NCBI GenBank assembly: GCA_947652115.1
Contig: OX393566.1
Coordinates: 11,855,792-11,919,791 of the forward strand
Source of the DNA: Blastomussa wellsi
Taxonomy: Eukaryota; Cnidaria; Anthozoa; Scleractinia; Plerogyridae
DNA: 64,000 bases
Direction: 5' to 3'
A program made the translations under genes and the position numbers. A model generated the notes under the pieces. The model made no database searches and had not been told where the DNA came from. It saw only the letters and a program-made list of their open reading frames with translations. Positions 8,973-20,518 of the stretch are shown here, one piece after another. Within the stretch, counting starts at the first letter, position 1, and every line of letters begins with the position of its first letter.

Positions 8973-10543
8973 CGCAATGCAAAGAAAAGCAACCCCGCAA
9001 CCCCAACCACGCCAACAGCGACAGCTATTTTGTTGTTTTGATGGCTGTCTGAGCCAGCCGCGGGTGTTGGTTCTTCTGTTTGCACTGCAGGCTTTGGATC
9101 TTTTTTGCTTTCAGCTGTGACTGTGACTGCCTTGTGAACAGGGCTGTTTGGCGGGTTCGGTCTCCCGCCATCCATCTTTTGAAGGCCTACTTTTTTCGCG
9201 CTCGTGTTAACGTTGTTTATCCCCAGCTTCATACCTTGCACCGTTTGTTTGAGATGGTTGTTATAACCGATTGTGCTTTCTGTGTTTATCTCCATGTTCC
9301 CCGGCATCAGCCACGCGCCGGGGCAAACAGCAAGGTTAAGCCGAACATTGGCCTCGTCAACGGCAAGTTCGTATCTTTGAACTGACTTGGCCAGGTCTGG
9401 CTGCCGGACTGCGTCTTCCACCAAGACGAGGAACTCGTTCTGAGCTTCTTTTGCTCTGCCTCCCGCCACCAAAATGCTGCTGGGGACGTTTACTTGCGCG
9501 CCCAAGACGCAATAAACGAACGCCTCTATCGACTGGTTAATTCGCGACAAATCGGCCTGGGTCAACCCTGCCGACGTTTTGGGTGCAAACCAGTTGAATT
9601 GCTCTTCCGCGGCATCGTTTCTAATGAAACACACTGAAATTCCTTTTTCAGAAGCCCTTGGGTCCTCGTCATCAAATTTTGCTTTTGCTGATGGATAGGG
9701 AACGTCCAAAACAAAAGGATCGTGGCAATAAATATATACGCTGCCTAGTCCATGATTCGGGCCGTTCGAAAAGCGGAAATCCGTCGAGGGGTCAATTTCC
9801 AACTCTGCACATATTCGTTTCCACGAGGCTTCGTCGAAATGATTCTCGAACTGACTCCATGTCGGGTCCCCCGGCAATGCGCTGACGCTTTGGATGCCTC
9901 CGAGTTGGAATAGTATGCACCGAACCGTGAAATAGACGTGAAAAATATAAAACGCCCGCACTTGCGGCGGCAGCATTGTGCTGTCGAATACTTCTAGTGA
10001 GATTCCGCAGCCTGTCGTCGCACACCACACCGCAATATTCAGCTGCTGGTCCCAAAAAGACAGATTGGGGCCCGACAGCCATTTTCTCGCGGGCTTTGAC
10101 GTTTCGAACTTCAGCTGCTCCTTTTGGAAGACCTCTCTGAACATTGTTGTAAAATACTTTTCAGGGGTGACATAAATTTTGATTTCTTTGTTTAAAATTT
10201 TTTTCAAACTCGCCGCCGCTTCTTCGAATGGTACAGCCAGCGGTCTTTTTTCTGTTCGGGGCGTCAGTTGCAGAGGGAAGCCCTCAACGTCATCGTCAAC
10301 CAAACCCAACGCTTTTTTCATTTCTGCGCTCCAATATTCTGGATCTGAACCGAAGACGCTTTGCAGACTCCATGGTCCTTCTTTCCAGAATATTTCGGCT
10401 GTTGCTGTGTTGTCCAGCGCAAAAAACACCTGTGCTTCGAATTGACTTTTGTCTGCCCTTGGAAATCGTGCTGAAAAAGCTGTCCACGCATTGTTTTGTG
10501 CGAGCTTCGCATTCACGGCCTGTGCTACTTTCCCGAGAAACAT
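8969..10543 (-). CDS. NHGLG protein, intact, 524 aa
   Basis: The only unbroken copy of this family here. ATG 10543 (MFLGKVAQAV) was preferred over an upstream ATG at 10717 because the latter would overlap the divergent MVVL gene and the 53121 copy starts MEYLGK. Features: PRADKSQFEAQVFF near residue 35, YVTPEKYFTT near 135, FHVYFTVRCILFQLGG near 230, NHGLGSVYIY near 285, a helical Arg/Glu-rich region, an Ala/Pro/Lys linker and a C-terminal membrane anchor. Function unknown; a large minor structural protein is plausible. Its TAA overlaps the convergent CC-TM stop. Confidence 0.8.
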   Translation of the reverse strand: MFLGKVAQAVNAKLAQNNAWTAFSARFPRADKSQFEAQVFFALDNTATAEIFWKEGPWSLQSVFGSDPEYWSAEMKKALGLVDDDVEGFPLQLTPRTEKRPLAVPFEEAAASLKKILNKEIKIYVTPEKYFTTMFREVFQKEQLKFETSKPARKWLSGPNLSFWDQQLNIAVWCATTGCGISLEVFDSTMLPPQVRAFYIFHVYFTVRCILFQLGGIQSVSALPGDPTWSQFENHFDEASWKRICAELEIDPSTDFRFSNGPNHGLGSVYIYCHDPFVLDVPYPSAKAKFDDEDPRASEKGISVCFIRNDAAEEQFNWFAPKTSAGLTQADLSRINQSIEAFVYCVLGAQVNVPSSILVAGGRAKEAQNEFLVLVEDAVRQPDLAKSVQRYELAVDEANVRLNLAVCPGAWLMPGNMEINTESTIGYNNHLKQTVQGMKLGINNVNTSAKKVGLQKMDGGRPNPPNSPVHKAVTVTAESKKDPKPAVQTEEPTPAAGSDSHQNNKIAVAVGVVGVAGLLFFALR

Positions 10544-10600
10544 TGCGTTTATATATTTCAAGTTTTTTTCAATTGAAAATTTGTTCGGAACAAAATAAAA
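10544..10600. promoter_or_regulatory. 57-bp bidirectional promoter, NHGLG / MVVL
   Basis: Contains TTATATATTTC on the NHGLG side and AACAAAATAAAA before the MVVL ATG. Counterparts at 22100-22156 and 53122-53176. Confidence 0.5.
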
Positions 10601-11266
10601 ATGGTTGTGCTTACCGTTTCTACGTCTTCCAATCCTTGCACCGTCTATTTCGATAACCCGATTCCAAAGGCTGATTACGTCTGCCTGTTGTCTTGTTCGC
10701 TTCCAAATTCGTGGCATAATTTGAAAAAAGATGGTGTCATTGCAATGTCTGATCTTGATGGTAAAAATGCTGTTCCCATTACTTTACTCAGAGGGTATTA
10801 CACTCTTGAAACCATGGCTCAAAATATTGAACACGCTTTCGCTTCATTCGATGTAAAACTTCCCACTCAAATCAATACACCTGTTGGTGGAATGGTCATT
10901 GCCAACTAGGAGAATAAAAAAATCACTCTTGACAAAGACTTGTCCAATTTTCTTGGCATTTCCCGCGTTTTGATGTTTAGAACTTTCGTCAAACGGCTCC
11001 AGATTCCGTCAAGTTTCTTTATCCATTGCGACTTGGTTGACCCCAATCGAAATTTGTTCAACGGCAAAGCTTCGTCCCTTCTTGCTAAGTTTGACATCCA
11101 TGGGGATGCTTTCCAAAAAGTCCACTATCAAGCGGGCACACAGCCGACCTTTCGTGACGCTGCTTCGTTTCATGATTTCAACAGCGTCACGCTTTCTGTC
11201 AAAGAAGTGGATGGCGAACTTTTTGACTTTCACGATCACCCACTTGAATTCGACTGCTGGTATACC
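10601..11266 (+). pseudogene. MVVL protein, one stop, fused 3' end
   Basis: About 220 codons starting MVVLTVSTSSNPCTV. TAG at 10907-10909 falls where other copies suggest Phe (VIANFG). The frame continues through FLGISRVLMFRTFV and IHCDLVDPNRN. A 32-bp deletion after HDHPLEFD removes the last residues and the spacer, so the frame runs directly into SAPP. The family is beta-rich in appearance; I infer a small structural protein. Confidence 0.8.
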
Positions 11267-11902
11267 ATGTCTTCATCAAATGTCTTGCCGAGTGCTCCTC
11301 CCATTTATCCTGAGCTTCCCCCGCTGGAAAGAGCTGAAAATTTCCGTCTTGGTGAGATCTCCAAAACTGAAAAAGAAATCGCCGGAGAAGTTGAACACCG
11401 GAGGCTTGTTTTGAAAAAATACACGAAAGCCCGCAAAGTGATTCACTATTCCGCGGTGTCTCTCGGCGTTGGAAGTGCCTTTCTGTCTTCCGGTGCCGTT
11501 GCTTCTTCTTTGACTGGCGTTGGAATCGTTGTAGGTGCGCCTGTTGCCGAAATTGCCGCCCTCCTTGGGTTTGCTTCGTCTGGCCTTGCTGCTGTTAACA
11601 GGAAGCTTGAGAGGAAAGTCAAAAAACACACGAAAATTCAAGCTCTGGCTCTTGCAAAGCACGACTCGATTAAAGAATATGTTTCTTAAGCTCTGGACGA
11701 TGGAAATGTTTCCGACGCTGAATTCAAAATGATCTCTCGTGAAATGGAAAAATTTCGCGAACTCAGAGATAGATTGCGGGAAAACTTCGCGGAAAAACCG
11801 GTCGATTCTCCAGATGTTGAAACGATAAAAAAACAGGTTCGCCTCGAGCTTCGGAAGGAGTTTCTGAAAAAAATGTCGGCGTCCAACGCAAATTTGAACT
11901 AA
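11267..11902 (+). pseudogene. SAPP membrane protein with late-domain motifs
   Basis: 212 codons. The N-terminus has LPSAPPIYPELPP, which holds PSAP (TSG101-binding type) overlapping PPIY (WW-domain-binding PPxY type). A basic coiled region follows, then two hydrophobic Gly/Ala/Ser segments (SLGVGSAFLSSGAVASSL and VVGAPVAEIAALLGFASS), then a Lys-rich helix. An in-frame TAA at 11687-11689 precedes the final 71 codons. In this copy the upstream MVVL frame is fused to it. Confidence 0.8.
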
Positions 11903-12504
11903 ACTTTGAATCTAAAAGAAGAAAAACCTATCTCTCTTTCAAGACCTCTGGTTAATCTGCGAAAAAAAGTTCCAACGTTTGAAGATTGGAAAACTTTGGA
12001 AAATGCTTCTGCTTTTCCACACGCTTTTCTGCATTTTCGAGGAACTTTCAACGCCCGTTTGGCAGAGCGAGGTCAGACGGATTACAAGTTGTTGAGGCAA
12101 TGTCAGAGGTGGGTTCTGTTCGAGTTTGCGTGGTCGGTCACCGCTCTCCTGTCACGCGTATTTTATAAAGGTTTCGCTGTCATATTATAACCCCTGGAAG
12201 GATTCAAGGCGGTGCTTTTGTCCATTTTTTAAACACGCGGCACATAAACCGGTTTTTCCGCAAACGCTGCATTTGCGACAATAGATTATTTTTGTAATCC
12301 GCCCTCGTTTTTCACAAAAGGGGCCTGTGACAGTTCCTCGTGCACCTCGTCCCAACCCGTTACTTTTCTCTTCGCCTGCTGCGTCTGCGTCGTCACTTGC
12401 TCTTCCATTTTGTTTTGGTGCTTTTCTCTAATTGGGGCTTTCTCTTGGGGCTTTCTCTGCCTCAGCCCGCGCATCAAGCGCAAATTTGAACTAAACTTTG
12501 AATC
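11887..12504. repeat. 592-bp segment between direct repeats, copy 2
   Basis: Same arrangement as at 341-958, without informative differences. Confidence 0.7.
12286..12483 (-). pseudogene. Cys-rich remnant, copy 2
   Basis: Same frameshifted 65-codon frame as at 740. Confidence 0.3.
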
Positions 12505-12536
12505 GAAAAAAAGAAAAATCTTTCTGAGTGTTATTT

Positions 12537-12614
12537 GCGCGTGACGTTGTGTGATGTTGTCACGCGTGACGTTGTGTGATTGTCACGCGGCACATTGCGT
12601 GACAGGTCACACAC
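12537..12614. promoter_or_regulatory. Iterated GTGACGTTGTGTGAT motifs, copy 2
   Basis: Same as 991-1068, with the GTCACGCGTGAC palindrome between two 15-mers. Confidence 0.5.
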
Positions 12615-12705
12615 AGGGACAAAACCCTTGTCGGGGGTGCTCGGTGGCTGTTTGTTGCCTGGCCCCCGCCAGGACTTTCTCTGACAAAGCGGCTGTCCCC
12701 ATTTG

Positions 12706-12743
12706 AAATCCCTCGGGATCTCGGGTTGGATCCCGAGGGATTT
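12706..12743. repeat. Perfect 15-bp hairpin, copy 2
   Basis: Same stem and loop as 1160-1197. Confidence 0.85.
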
Positions 12744-13062
12744 CTGAGCACCCCCTGTTACCAGTAGGGCCCAGGCGGGTTCACCCGAGGAGACTTGTCC
12801 CACTGGAAGGACTTCCCCTATACCTGGTGGTTCACCATCCGCACAAGCCTTTAGCAGGATTCAGAAAGTGGCCAACTTTCACCTCCCAGAGCTTCACCAG
12901 AATATGTGAACTTACTTGTTTTTTTACAGTTCGCTTATTTATTGTGTCCAGTCTGGCGTTTACTTCAATTGTGATGGCCTTTCTTTGTCCCTTGCAAAAA
13001 AAATCCCCTTACGCATGCGATTTCCGGTGATGATGAAATTTTCACCCCAGAGCCCTTTCATC

Positions 13063-13440
13063 TCATAAATAGTCAAATCGGTAATCCGGAAATTCTTCTA
13101 GTTCATAATCGAAGTAACGTGGATGGCTTAAAAAGTGAATCTTTCTGTTTTTGAAACACAGTCTACAAAGTTCATTTGTCTCGTCTGTGTAATTATTTTT
13201 TCGAAGCAAAACTTTTGTGACTTGTTGTTTCTCTGTGCAAAATGGCGCCGATTGAATTTGGAGGTGAATTATGTCGAAGCCGAGGTCCAACTTTTCTTTG
13301 ATCTTCAAGGTAAGATATTCTTTGTTTATTTTCTCACAAAGTTCGGCTGGAAGGTTTTGAGTTGCCTCTGTAATCATGCCGCAGAACGGATTTGCTTCGC
13401 CGACTTGCAGAACATCCGCTCCTATATTTGCTGCTGCCAT
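13063..13440 (-). CDS. MAAAN protein, truncated, copy 2
   Basis: Same 125-residue frame and same 3' deletion as at 1517-1894. Confidence 0.45.
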   Translation of the reverse strand: MAAANIGADVLQVGEANPFCGMITEATQNLPAELCEKINKEYLTLKIKEKLDLGFDIIHLQIQSAPFCTEKQQVTKVLLRKNNYTDETNELCRLCFKNRKIHFLSHPRYFDYELEEFPDYRFDYL

Positions 13441-13644
13441 GTTTTCGTATATTCTTGTGCGGAATATTTCTTCAAATGGAAAATAATTATGCGACACAAT
13501 ATTCAAGTACATGCATTTCTTCAACTGGGAAATTTGGTTGCCATGTTTTCGTATATTCTTGTGTGGAATACTTCTTCAAATGGAAAATAATCATGCGACA
13601 CAATATTCAAGTGCATGCGTTTCTTCAACTGGGAAATTTGGTTG
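13437..13644. repeat. 104-bp tandem leader duplication, copy 2
   Basis: Two direct copies, as at 1891-2098. Confidence 0.85.
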
Positions 13645-13735
13645 CCGAAAAAAAAAATGCGCTCTCCTAATTTGGTTGCCTTGGCTGCCGAAAAAAAAAA
13701 TGCGCTCTCCAAACACATATTTCCGCTTCACGTAC

Positions 13736-14534
13736 GGTGCAAACCACGGGCTGGGAAGCGTTTACATTTATTGCCACGACGTGCCCTATCCATCGGCAAA
13801 AGCAAAATTCGACGACGAGGACCCTAAGGCGTCAGAAAAGGGAATTTCAGTATGCTTCATAAGAAACGACGCCGCGGAAGAGCAATTCCAATGGTTCGAG
13901 CCCAAAACCTCGGCAGGTTTGACCCAGGCGGGTTTGTTGCGAATAAACCAGTCGATAGAGGCGTTCGTTTACTGTGTCCTCGGCGCGCAAGTTAACGTGA
14001 GAAGCAGCATCCTGGGAAATGGGGGACGCGCAAACGAGGCGCAAAGTGAGTTCCTTGTCTTGGTGGAAGATGCGATAAGGCAAACGGATCTGTTTAGGTC
14101 AGTTCAAATATACCAACTTGCCGTAGACGAGGCAAAGGTGAGGCTCAACCTTGCTGTGTGCCCGGGGGCCTGGCTGATTCCCAGAGAACACGATTGGCTA
14201 AAACAACCAGCCCAAACAAGCTACGCCAGGTATGAAGCTGGGGGTCAACGACGGGGTAAATAAAAGCCCAGAAAAAGCAGCGCTTCAGCTAATGGATGGC
14301 GGGAAATCAAAAATTAACCCGCAAAACAGTCATCATTCAAATCCGAAGACAGCAGAAAAACAGCAAGCGCCTCTGATCCAAACAGCTGCAGAAGAGCAAA
14401 CTCCAACGGAGCAAACGGAATCTGAACCAATGACAACGGTTGACTCCGGCAGTGGGTCACATGATGTGAACAAAATAGCTGTCGCTGTTGGCGCGGTTGC
14501 AGTTGCGGGTTGGGCATTCTTGTCAATTCGTTAG
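13736..14534 (+). pseudogene. NHGLG C-terminal fragment, copy 2
   Basis: Same breaks as at 2190; one residue differs near 14193 (Asp for Gly). Confidence 0.85.
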
Positions 14535-15457
14535 CGCTGCTTCCTCGTTTTGTCGTTGAAGGTCGGATTCTTGCTCACGCAGTTCATCCAACCTTTTTGT
14601 TTCGTTGAGCCTTTTTTCCATGCTGTTTCTTTCGCTCTCTTTGGCCGCGAGGCCATGAGTTGGTCGATCCGGGTTTGTTCTTTGCCTTTACTTTTTGCTT
14701 GTTCTCCAAGAGCTAACACCTTTATTTTTGCATTTTCAAAACCTGTCTTAAGATTTTTTATCAGTTGCTGCTGTCTCCGCAGTTCTTCCTCACTTTTAAC
14801 ATTCGAACCATATTCATCTTTTAACCCATCAATCCTTGTTTGAGTTTGCTCAATTCTGTTTCTCAGATTTTGAACCTCTTGAGTAGCTTTTTCATTTTCT
14901 GCGGCAATTTTTCCAGCATCTCTTAATTGTTGTTCGGTCTCTCTCAATCTCTGACGTTGTTCTCTTATGCTCTCATTATCTTAAGCGATAATTTCTTGTG
15001 CCATCGTCCCAATTTTTTCTATGATTTCTTTTGTAAGATTTGGAGTTAGCCTTTCTTTTCCTGTTGACCTTTCTTTGGTGAAAAGGGCATATATTCTTTT
15101 GCCGGCTCCAGCCATTTTTACTTGTAATTTCCCCTTTAGGCTGTAAGAGGCTTCAAGATTTGTCGCCGAGCTTTCTTAAAATATTCCCTTGAGACTATTC
15201 CACGCTTTTTCTCTCATTGATTGCGCACTGCTGTCCACCAAAGGAGATTCCTCGGTGTAAGACTTGTCAGGCATCCCGCTCTGTTGGTGCAGCGTTGTTT
15301 GTATTTCATAGTGTTCGCCACTATGGAAGGGTGTCGATGCAGAGCCAAGCTGAAATGGACGGGTTGTATTGACCTCTTGTTCATCTTCATGGTCATCGTG
15401 GTCAATAGCATGGTCAAGTTCGGGGTCGTCGTAACCAAAGTGTCCACCTTCTGCCAT
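14531..15457 (-). pseudogene. CC-TM protein, broken, copy 2
   Basis: Same head, stop and membrane-domain loss as at 2985-3911. Its stop overlaps the NHGLG stop. Confidence 0.85.
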
Positions 15458-15493
15458 TGTATGTTAAACAAAAATATTTTTTTGTTGATATAG

Positions 15494-16634
15494 ATGGTGG
15501 CGGTCCAAGCAAACCTTCGGTCAACGCACAACGAGAAAAAGCTCGGCACGATGAAAGCCGAGCGTGCAGTAAAACGTATCACCTTTGATCATAGCGACGC
15601 CAGCCCCAGCGAGACCCTGTATGTTTCGGTGCCCAAGCTGAATGAGAATGAGGTCCTCCTGCCCGGCTCGCTCGCACTGCTCTTCTACACCGACTTGTCT
15701 GGAGGGCACGCCAACAACTTCCTCGTTCAAAACGTCGCGCGCACTCTCGTCGACAAGCTGGTTGTGAAGTACGTGGGCACCATACTGCAGGACTCGGTGG
15801 GGTATGACATCTTCAAGATCTGGGAGGACCTTTTCCTCTCGCAGGAGGAGCGGAACAACATGCTGCTGGACGACATTCACAGTGAGGACGTTTGCAAGAT
15901 CTGCTCAAACGCTGGGAATAAGAAAACCTGGGTATTGGCACGGAAAAAGCGCTGAACAATGTTTTCGGAACGAAATACCAAATCAGACTGGACCACCAGA
16001 TTCTGACCGACCACGGAGTCTTTTACCCCCAAGCTCTTTACAACGACCTCGTGTTTGAGTTGACACTTGCGCCGGCCTCACAGGCTGTCAAAGGCTCTGA
16101 CCCAACAAAACTGAAATACACGCTGACCAACATCCAGCTCGAGTACGAAATGATCAGAAGCCAGACTCTGGCGGACAACGCACACAGTGTCTACTCCGCT
16201 GGCAAGGAATTCATCTACGATCACGTGATGCAGGCTGAGGTGGTCACCTTCGCAAAAGGCACGGAAACAAGGATTAACCTCAGAGTCAACCCCCAGAGAA
16301 GGTCCCTTAAAGGCATCCTTCTCCTCTTTGTTGAGCCATATGTCGCTGGCACCAGGGATTCAGAAAAGTACCTCAACCATGGCCTGACGAAAGTCAGCGT
16401 TATGGTGAACGGCTCACCCAACATGCTGTACAACAACGGAGTCGAAGGCAAAGACATTTGGGAGGAAGCCAGCCGCTTCTTTGTCAAGACAAAAACGCCG
16501 CACGTGAATCTGACGAAGTTCTACACCGATGACAAGTTCGGGCTTTTGATCGATTTGCGCTCAATGGCAGATGACTCGCAGGTGACGCGCAGATGAACTT
16601 ATTGGGGCAGCAATTAGAATCTTTGCAATACTGA
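15494..16634 (+). pseudogene. MCP: Candidate major capsid protein, broken, copy 2
   Basis: Same frameshift and C-terminal deletion as at 3948-5088. Confidence 0.8.
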
Positions 16635-16641
16635 TATATAG

Positions 16642-17210
16642 ATGGACCCCAAAAACATACCGTTTAACGCTCTTGTTGTTGGCCCGACTAATTCAGGCAA
16701 ATCAAGGTTTGTTGTGGACCAGCTCTGTGGCCCTTTCCGTGGCAAGTTCGACTACATGGGGCTCATCTGCCCGACATTCGCGTATAACAAGACTTTTCAT
16801 CGCTTCGCTGAGGCAGACCCTCGATTTTTTGTTATCATTTGCGAACAGAATGAGGTTAAACCATGGTTGAAGCTTGTTTGCTGGTTTTTGGAGGGCACCA
16901 ACGCACTCATAATCCTCGATGACTGCCCAGCCTCGAAAGATGTAAAAAAGCGCACAGGCCAGCTGGTCAATCTCGCATTCAGCGCTCGCCACACAGGACT
17001 AAGCGTGTGGCTGCTCACCCAAAAGATGACCAGCATCACAGCTTTTTTCCGCGAAAACGTAGCTGCAATTGTGCTTTATACACTCCCTCATGCAAGACTT
17101 TGAAAGCGGTTTTTGAATATTACGCCGGCGAACTTTCTCAAGATGAGTACAAAGAATATATTTCGATGTTGAAAAAATTCCTTCCTTGTGTTCTCACTTC
17201 GGCACAATAA
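16642..17210 (+). pseudogene. ATP: Packaging ATPase, frameshifted, copy 2
   Basis: As at 5096, with one substitution (ITAFFRENVAA instead of ITASFRENVAA). Walker A and B are intact and the late frameshift is shared. Confidence 0.85.
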
Positions 17211-17248
17211 AATTAAATCTCAATTAAAAAATTAATAACATATAAAAA

Positions 17249-17425
17249 ATGACGACCCCATCAACGAGCGCACACTGGGTAGCAACCGAAGACTCCATTA
17301 TGACTGACAGTTTGGCCTCGCTCGAAGCTGCCCCTGAGCCGGTTCCAGAGACCTCGCCAGAGCCCGCTGCAGCTGATTCCAAAGTTTCAAATGGTCTCAG
17401 CACAACCCAATGGATCTCTATCACT
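17249..17425 (+). pseudogene. LSDKD/KNPKR chimera, truncated, copy 2
   Basis: Same cut at the inversion junction as at 5703-5879. Confidence 0.85.
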
Positions 17426-17430
17426 AAAGG

Positions 17431-17875
17431 GCGTGTAGAAAAGCACAAGCGCAGCCACGTTTTCGCGGAAAGAAGCTGTGATGCTTGTCATCTTCTGCGT
17501 AAGCACCCAAACACTGATGCCAATATGTCGGGCAGAAAAAGCAAGATTTACCAGCGGCCCTGAGCGCTTTTACACATCTTTCGTGGCTGCACAGTCATCG
17601 AGGATTATGAGAGCGTTGGAGCCCTCCAAAAACATGCATGCCATCTTCAGCCAGGGTTCCATTTGGTGTTGTTCGCAAATGACTACATAAAAACGCGGGT
17701 CCGCCAAAGCGAAACGATGAAAAGTTTTGTTATGCGCGAATGTCGGGCAGATGAGCACGATCTGGTCGAACTTGCCGCGGAAAGGGCCGAGGAGCTGATC
17801 AACCACAAACTGCGATTTGCCTGAATTTGTCGGGCCCACGATGAGGGCGTTGAACGGCACGTTGTTTGGATCCAT
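17431..17875 (-). pseudogene. ATP: Packaging ATPase, truncated, copy 2
   Basis: Same in-frame TAA after KDV as at 5885-6329, so the lesion predates the tandem duplication. Confidence 0.85.
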
Positions 17876-17882
17876 TCTTCTT

Positions 17883-19109
17883 CTAGTATTCCACAGACTC
17901 AAATTGCTGCCCCAAAATATTCATTTGCGAGTCTCTGATGACGAAAATGTGGCAGCTCATTTTGCCTCCTCCGCTCGCCTTCCTCTCGAGCTCGAGCAGA
18001 ACCCCGTTTTGCGTGTTCACAGGCCGTGTGCCGCTGCCGTGCAGCCACGGATCTGTCATGGAGCGCAGATCGACCAGAAGCCCGAACTATTCTTCGCTCC
18101 AGAACTTTGTCTTGTTCATGTGGGGCGTCATTTTCTGCGGAAAGAAGCGGCGGACCATCTCCCACATGTCCCTCTTTGTGATGCCGGTGTTGTAGAGCCT
18201 GTTGGGCTTGCCTTTCATCGTGACGTTGACTTTCGTCAAGCCGGGTTTGATGAACTTTTCTGAATCTCTGGCCCCCGCGGCGTAAGGCTCGACGAACAGG
18301 AGAAGGATCGCTTTCAAGGACCGGCTCTGGGGGTTGATGCTGAGGTTGATCTTTTCATCGCTTTTGAGGAAGGTGTGCGTTTTCAGCAGATGGATGTCAT
18401 CGAAGGCGAAGGTCTTCCCCTTGTGGTAAACACTGCGCGCCTCGTGCGCAAGCGGCTTGCTGCTCATCATTTCGTACTCGATCCTGATGTTCGTCAGCCT
18501 GTATTTCAGTTTTTCCGGGTCTGAGCCTTTGACAACCTGCGAGGCCTGGGCGAGGATCAGCTGAAACATGAGTTCTTGGAAGAGCGCTTGGGGATAAAAG
18601 ACACCGTGGTCGGTGAAAATTTGGTGGTCCAGCCGGATCCGATATTCGGCGAGCGCGTTTTCCGCGTCAACGCCCGAGGTTTTCTTATCCTCACTGTTCG
18701 AGCGGACCTTACAGAGATCCTCGCTTTTAATCCCGTCGAGCTGCCTGTTGTCTCGCTCCTCCTGCGAGAGAAAAAGGTCCTCCCAGGTCTTCCAAATGTC
18801 ATAACCGCCGATGTTCTGCAGATCTGCGACCCCGAACTTCACAATCAGCCTGTAGACCAGAGCGCGCCCGACGTTTTGTACGAGGAAGTTGTTGGGGTCA
18901 CCTCCTGAAAGATCTATGTTGAAAATCAGCGCGAGCGAGCCGGGCACGAGGACCTCGTTCTCACCCAGCTTGGGCACCCAGACATTCAGGGTATCGCCGG
19001 GGCTGGCCTCGCTCGGATTGAAGGTGAAGCGCTGCGTTGAACGCTCGAATTTATCCGCCTTGAGAAATTTTTCTGTGTGTGTTGGTCGAAGGTTTGCTTG
19101 CACCGCCAT
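17883..19109 (-). pseudogene. MCP: Candidate major capsid protein, single stop, copy 2
   Basis: Same TAG after KFWSEE as at 6541; 409 codons otherwise open. Confidence 0.85.
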
Positions 19110-19142
19110 ATAAACAGAAAAAAAAAATTTATTTAATACACA

Positions 19143-20518
19143 ATGGCGGAAGGTGGCGATTCACATCCCCTTGGACACGAAGACCCTGACCTTGACGTTG
19201 CAATCGACAACGATGGCGATGACGATGAACAAGAGGTTAACCGCACCGGCCCTTTTGTGCCGGGCACCGCTTCGACACCCTATCATGGCGGCGAAGAAAT
19301 TGAAATGGAGACAAGGCAACACGAACCGAGCGGCCTGCCTGACGAATCCTATGTTGAAACTCCTTTGTTGGGTGATTTTGTGAATGTTGACAAACCAACA
19401 ATTCTTGAAAGAGCAAGGGGCTTTATCAAAAGTAGATTCCCAAAGGTGGACTTCGGAAAATAAGGGCCAATTGGTTTCTCCAAAAAGGCTGGAAATGAGA
19501 GAACAATTGTTTCCTTTGGGCCAAAAGGTGGTGAGGCTGAAATTTTCAGAAAAGATGGACGAAGTCTTCTCTCAAAATTCACAGGCAAGTTCAAAAAAGC
19601 CCTTGGACCAGAAGCTGAATATCTGATTGCTCAAGAAAAAAAGAGCGAAAGAGAACAACAACAGGAATTGAGAGAGGCCGAACAACAATTAAGAGGGGGT
19701 GAAAAAATTGATGCAGAAAAAACCAAAACAACACAAGGGGTTCGAAATCTGAGAATCAGACTTGAGCACACTCAGGCAGAAATTGATGCACTTCAGGATG
19801 AACATGGTTCAAATGTTGAAAGTGAGGCGGAACTGCGCAGACTTAAGCAACTGGAAAAAATCTTCAAACTGATCTCGAAAACGAAAAGAAAGAGGTTGCT
19901 TCACTCGAAAAACTTGCAAAAAATAAAGCGAAAGCACAACAAAAGGTTGACAAAATCAGAGCAGGCCTTGCTGAGACACAAAAAAGAAGAAACGGTCTTC
20001 AACAAAATCTGAACGAAACGAGAACGCTTGATGAATTGAATGAACAGGAGGCCGAGCTCCAGCGCCAAAATGAAGAAGACAGGGCGGTCATCGACGATGA
20101 GAACGCTTCACCCTCTGAAAAGCAAGCCGCGGAAGCCCGAGTTGCAGAAAGAACCGAGGAGCTCACACGTCTGCAAACGCAGATTGCGGAAAGAGAAAGA
20201 ACCATGCCGCTTCGAGAACGCGTAAAAGAGATCTTCAAGAAATACGGCGTGACCGTCACGGCTGTTCTTCTTGCTGCTGGTGTCACGATCGGCGCCGTCG
20301 TCGGCGTTATAAACAACTCGCTGAAAGCCACCGCAAAAGGGTTGGGGAATGGTTTGAAAGAGATTGGAAAAAAACTTGCAGGCATTCTCCCCGGGCTGAT
20401 CGGCTCGACTGTTTCTTTCCTTTTCAAAGCGGCTGGGGAGGTCGTCTCTTTTCTGGCGGAGCACGTCTGGCTTTTGATTTTGGGTGTGGTCGCGTTTCTG
20501 GTCGAGCAGCGCCGTTAA
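19143..20518 (+). pseudogene. CC-TM protein, frameshifted, copy 2
   Basis: Same breaks as at 7597-8972. The C-terminal membrane domain (20036-20518) is open. Confidence 0.85.

Larger units (their letters stand above)
1..11546. repeat. 11.5-kb tandem unit, copy 1
   Basis: Base 1 corresponds to base 11547, and every open frame recurs at +11546 with almost unchanged sequence. The unit holds, in order: the end of SAPP, a non-coding terminal region, the MAAAN gene (-), a NHGLG fragment (+), CC-TM (-), MCP (+), ATP (+), a truncated LSDKD/KNPKR chimera (+), then after an inversion point at 5880 ATP (-), MCP (-), CC-TM (+), NHGLG (-), MVVL (+) and SAPP (+). The window start is an arbitrary phase of the unit. 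Confidence 0.95.

Noticed and set aside
10544..10717. Upstream ATG extending NHGLG to 582 codons
   Set aside because: The extension is antisense to MVVL and the divergent copy at 53121 starts at the equivalent of 10543.
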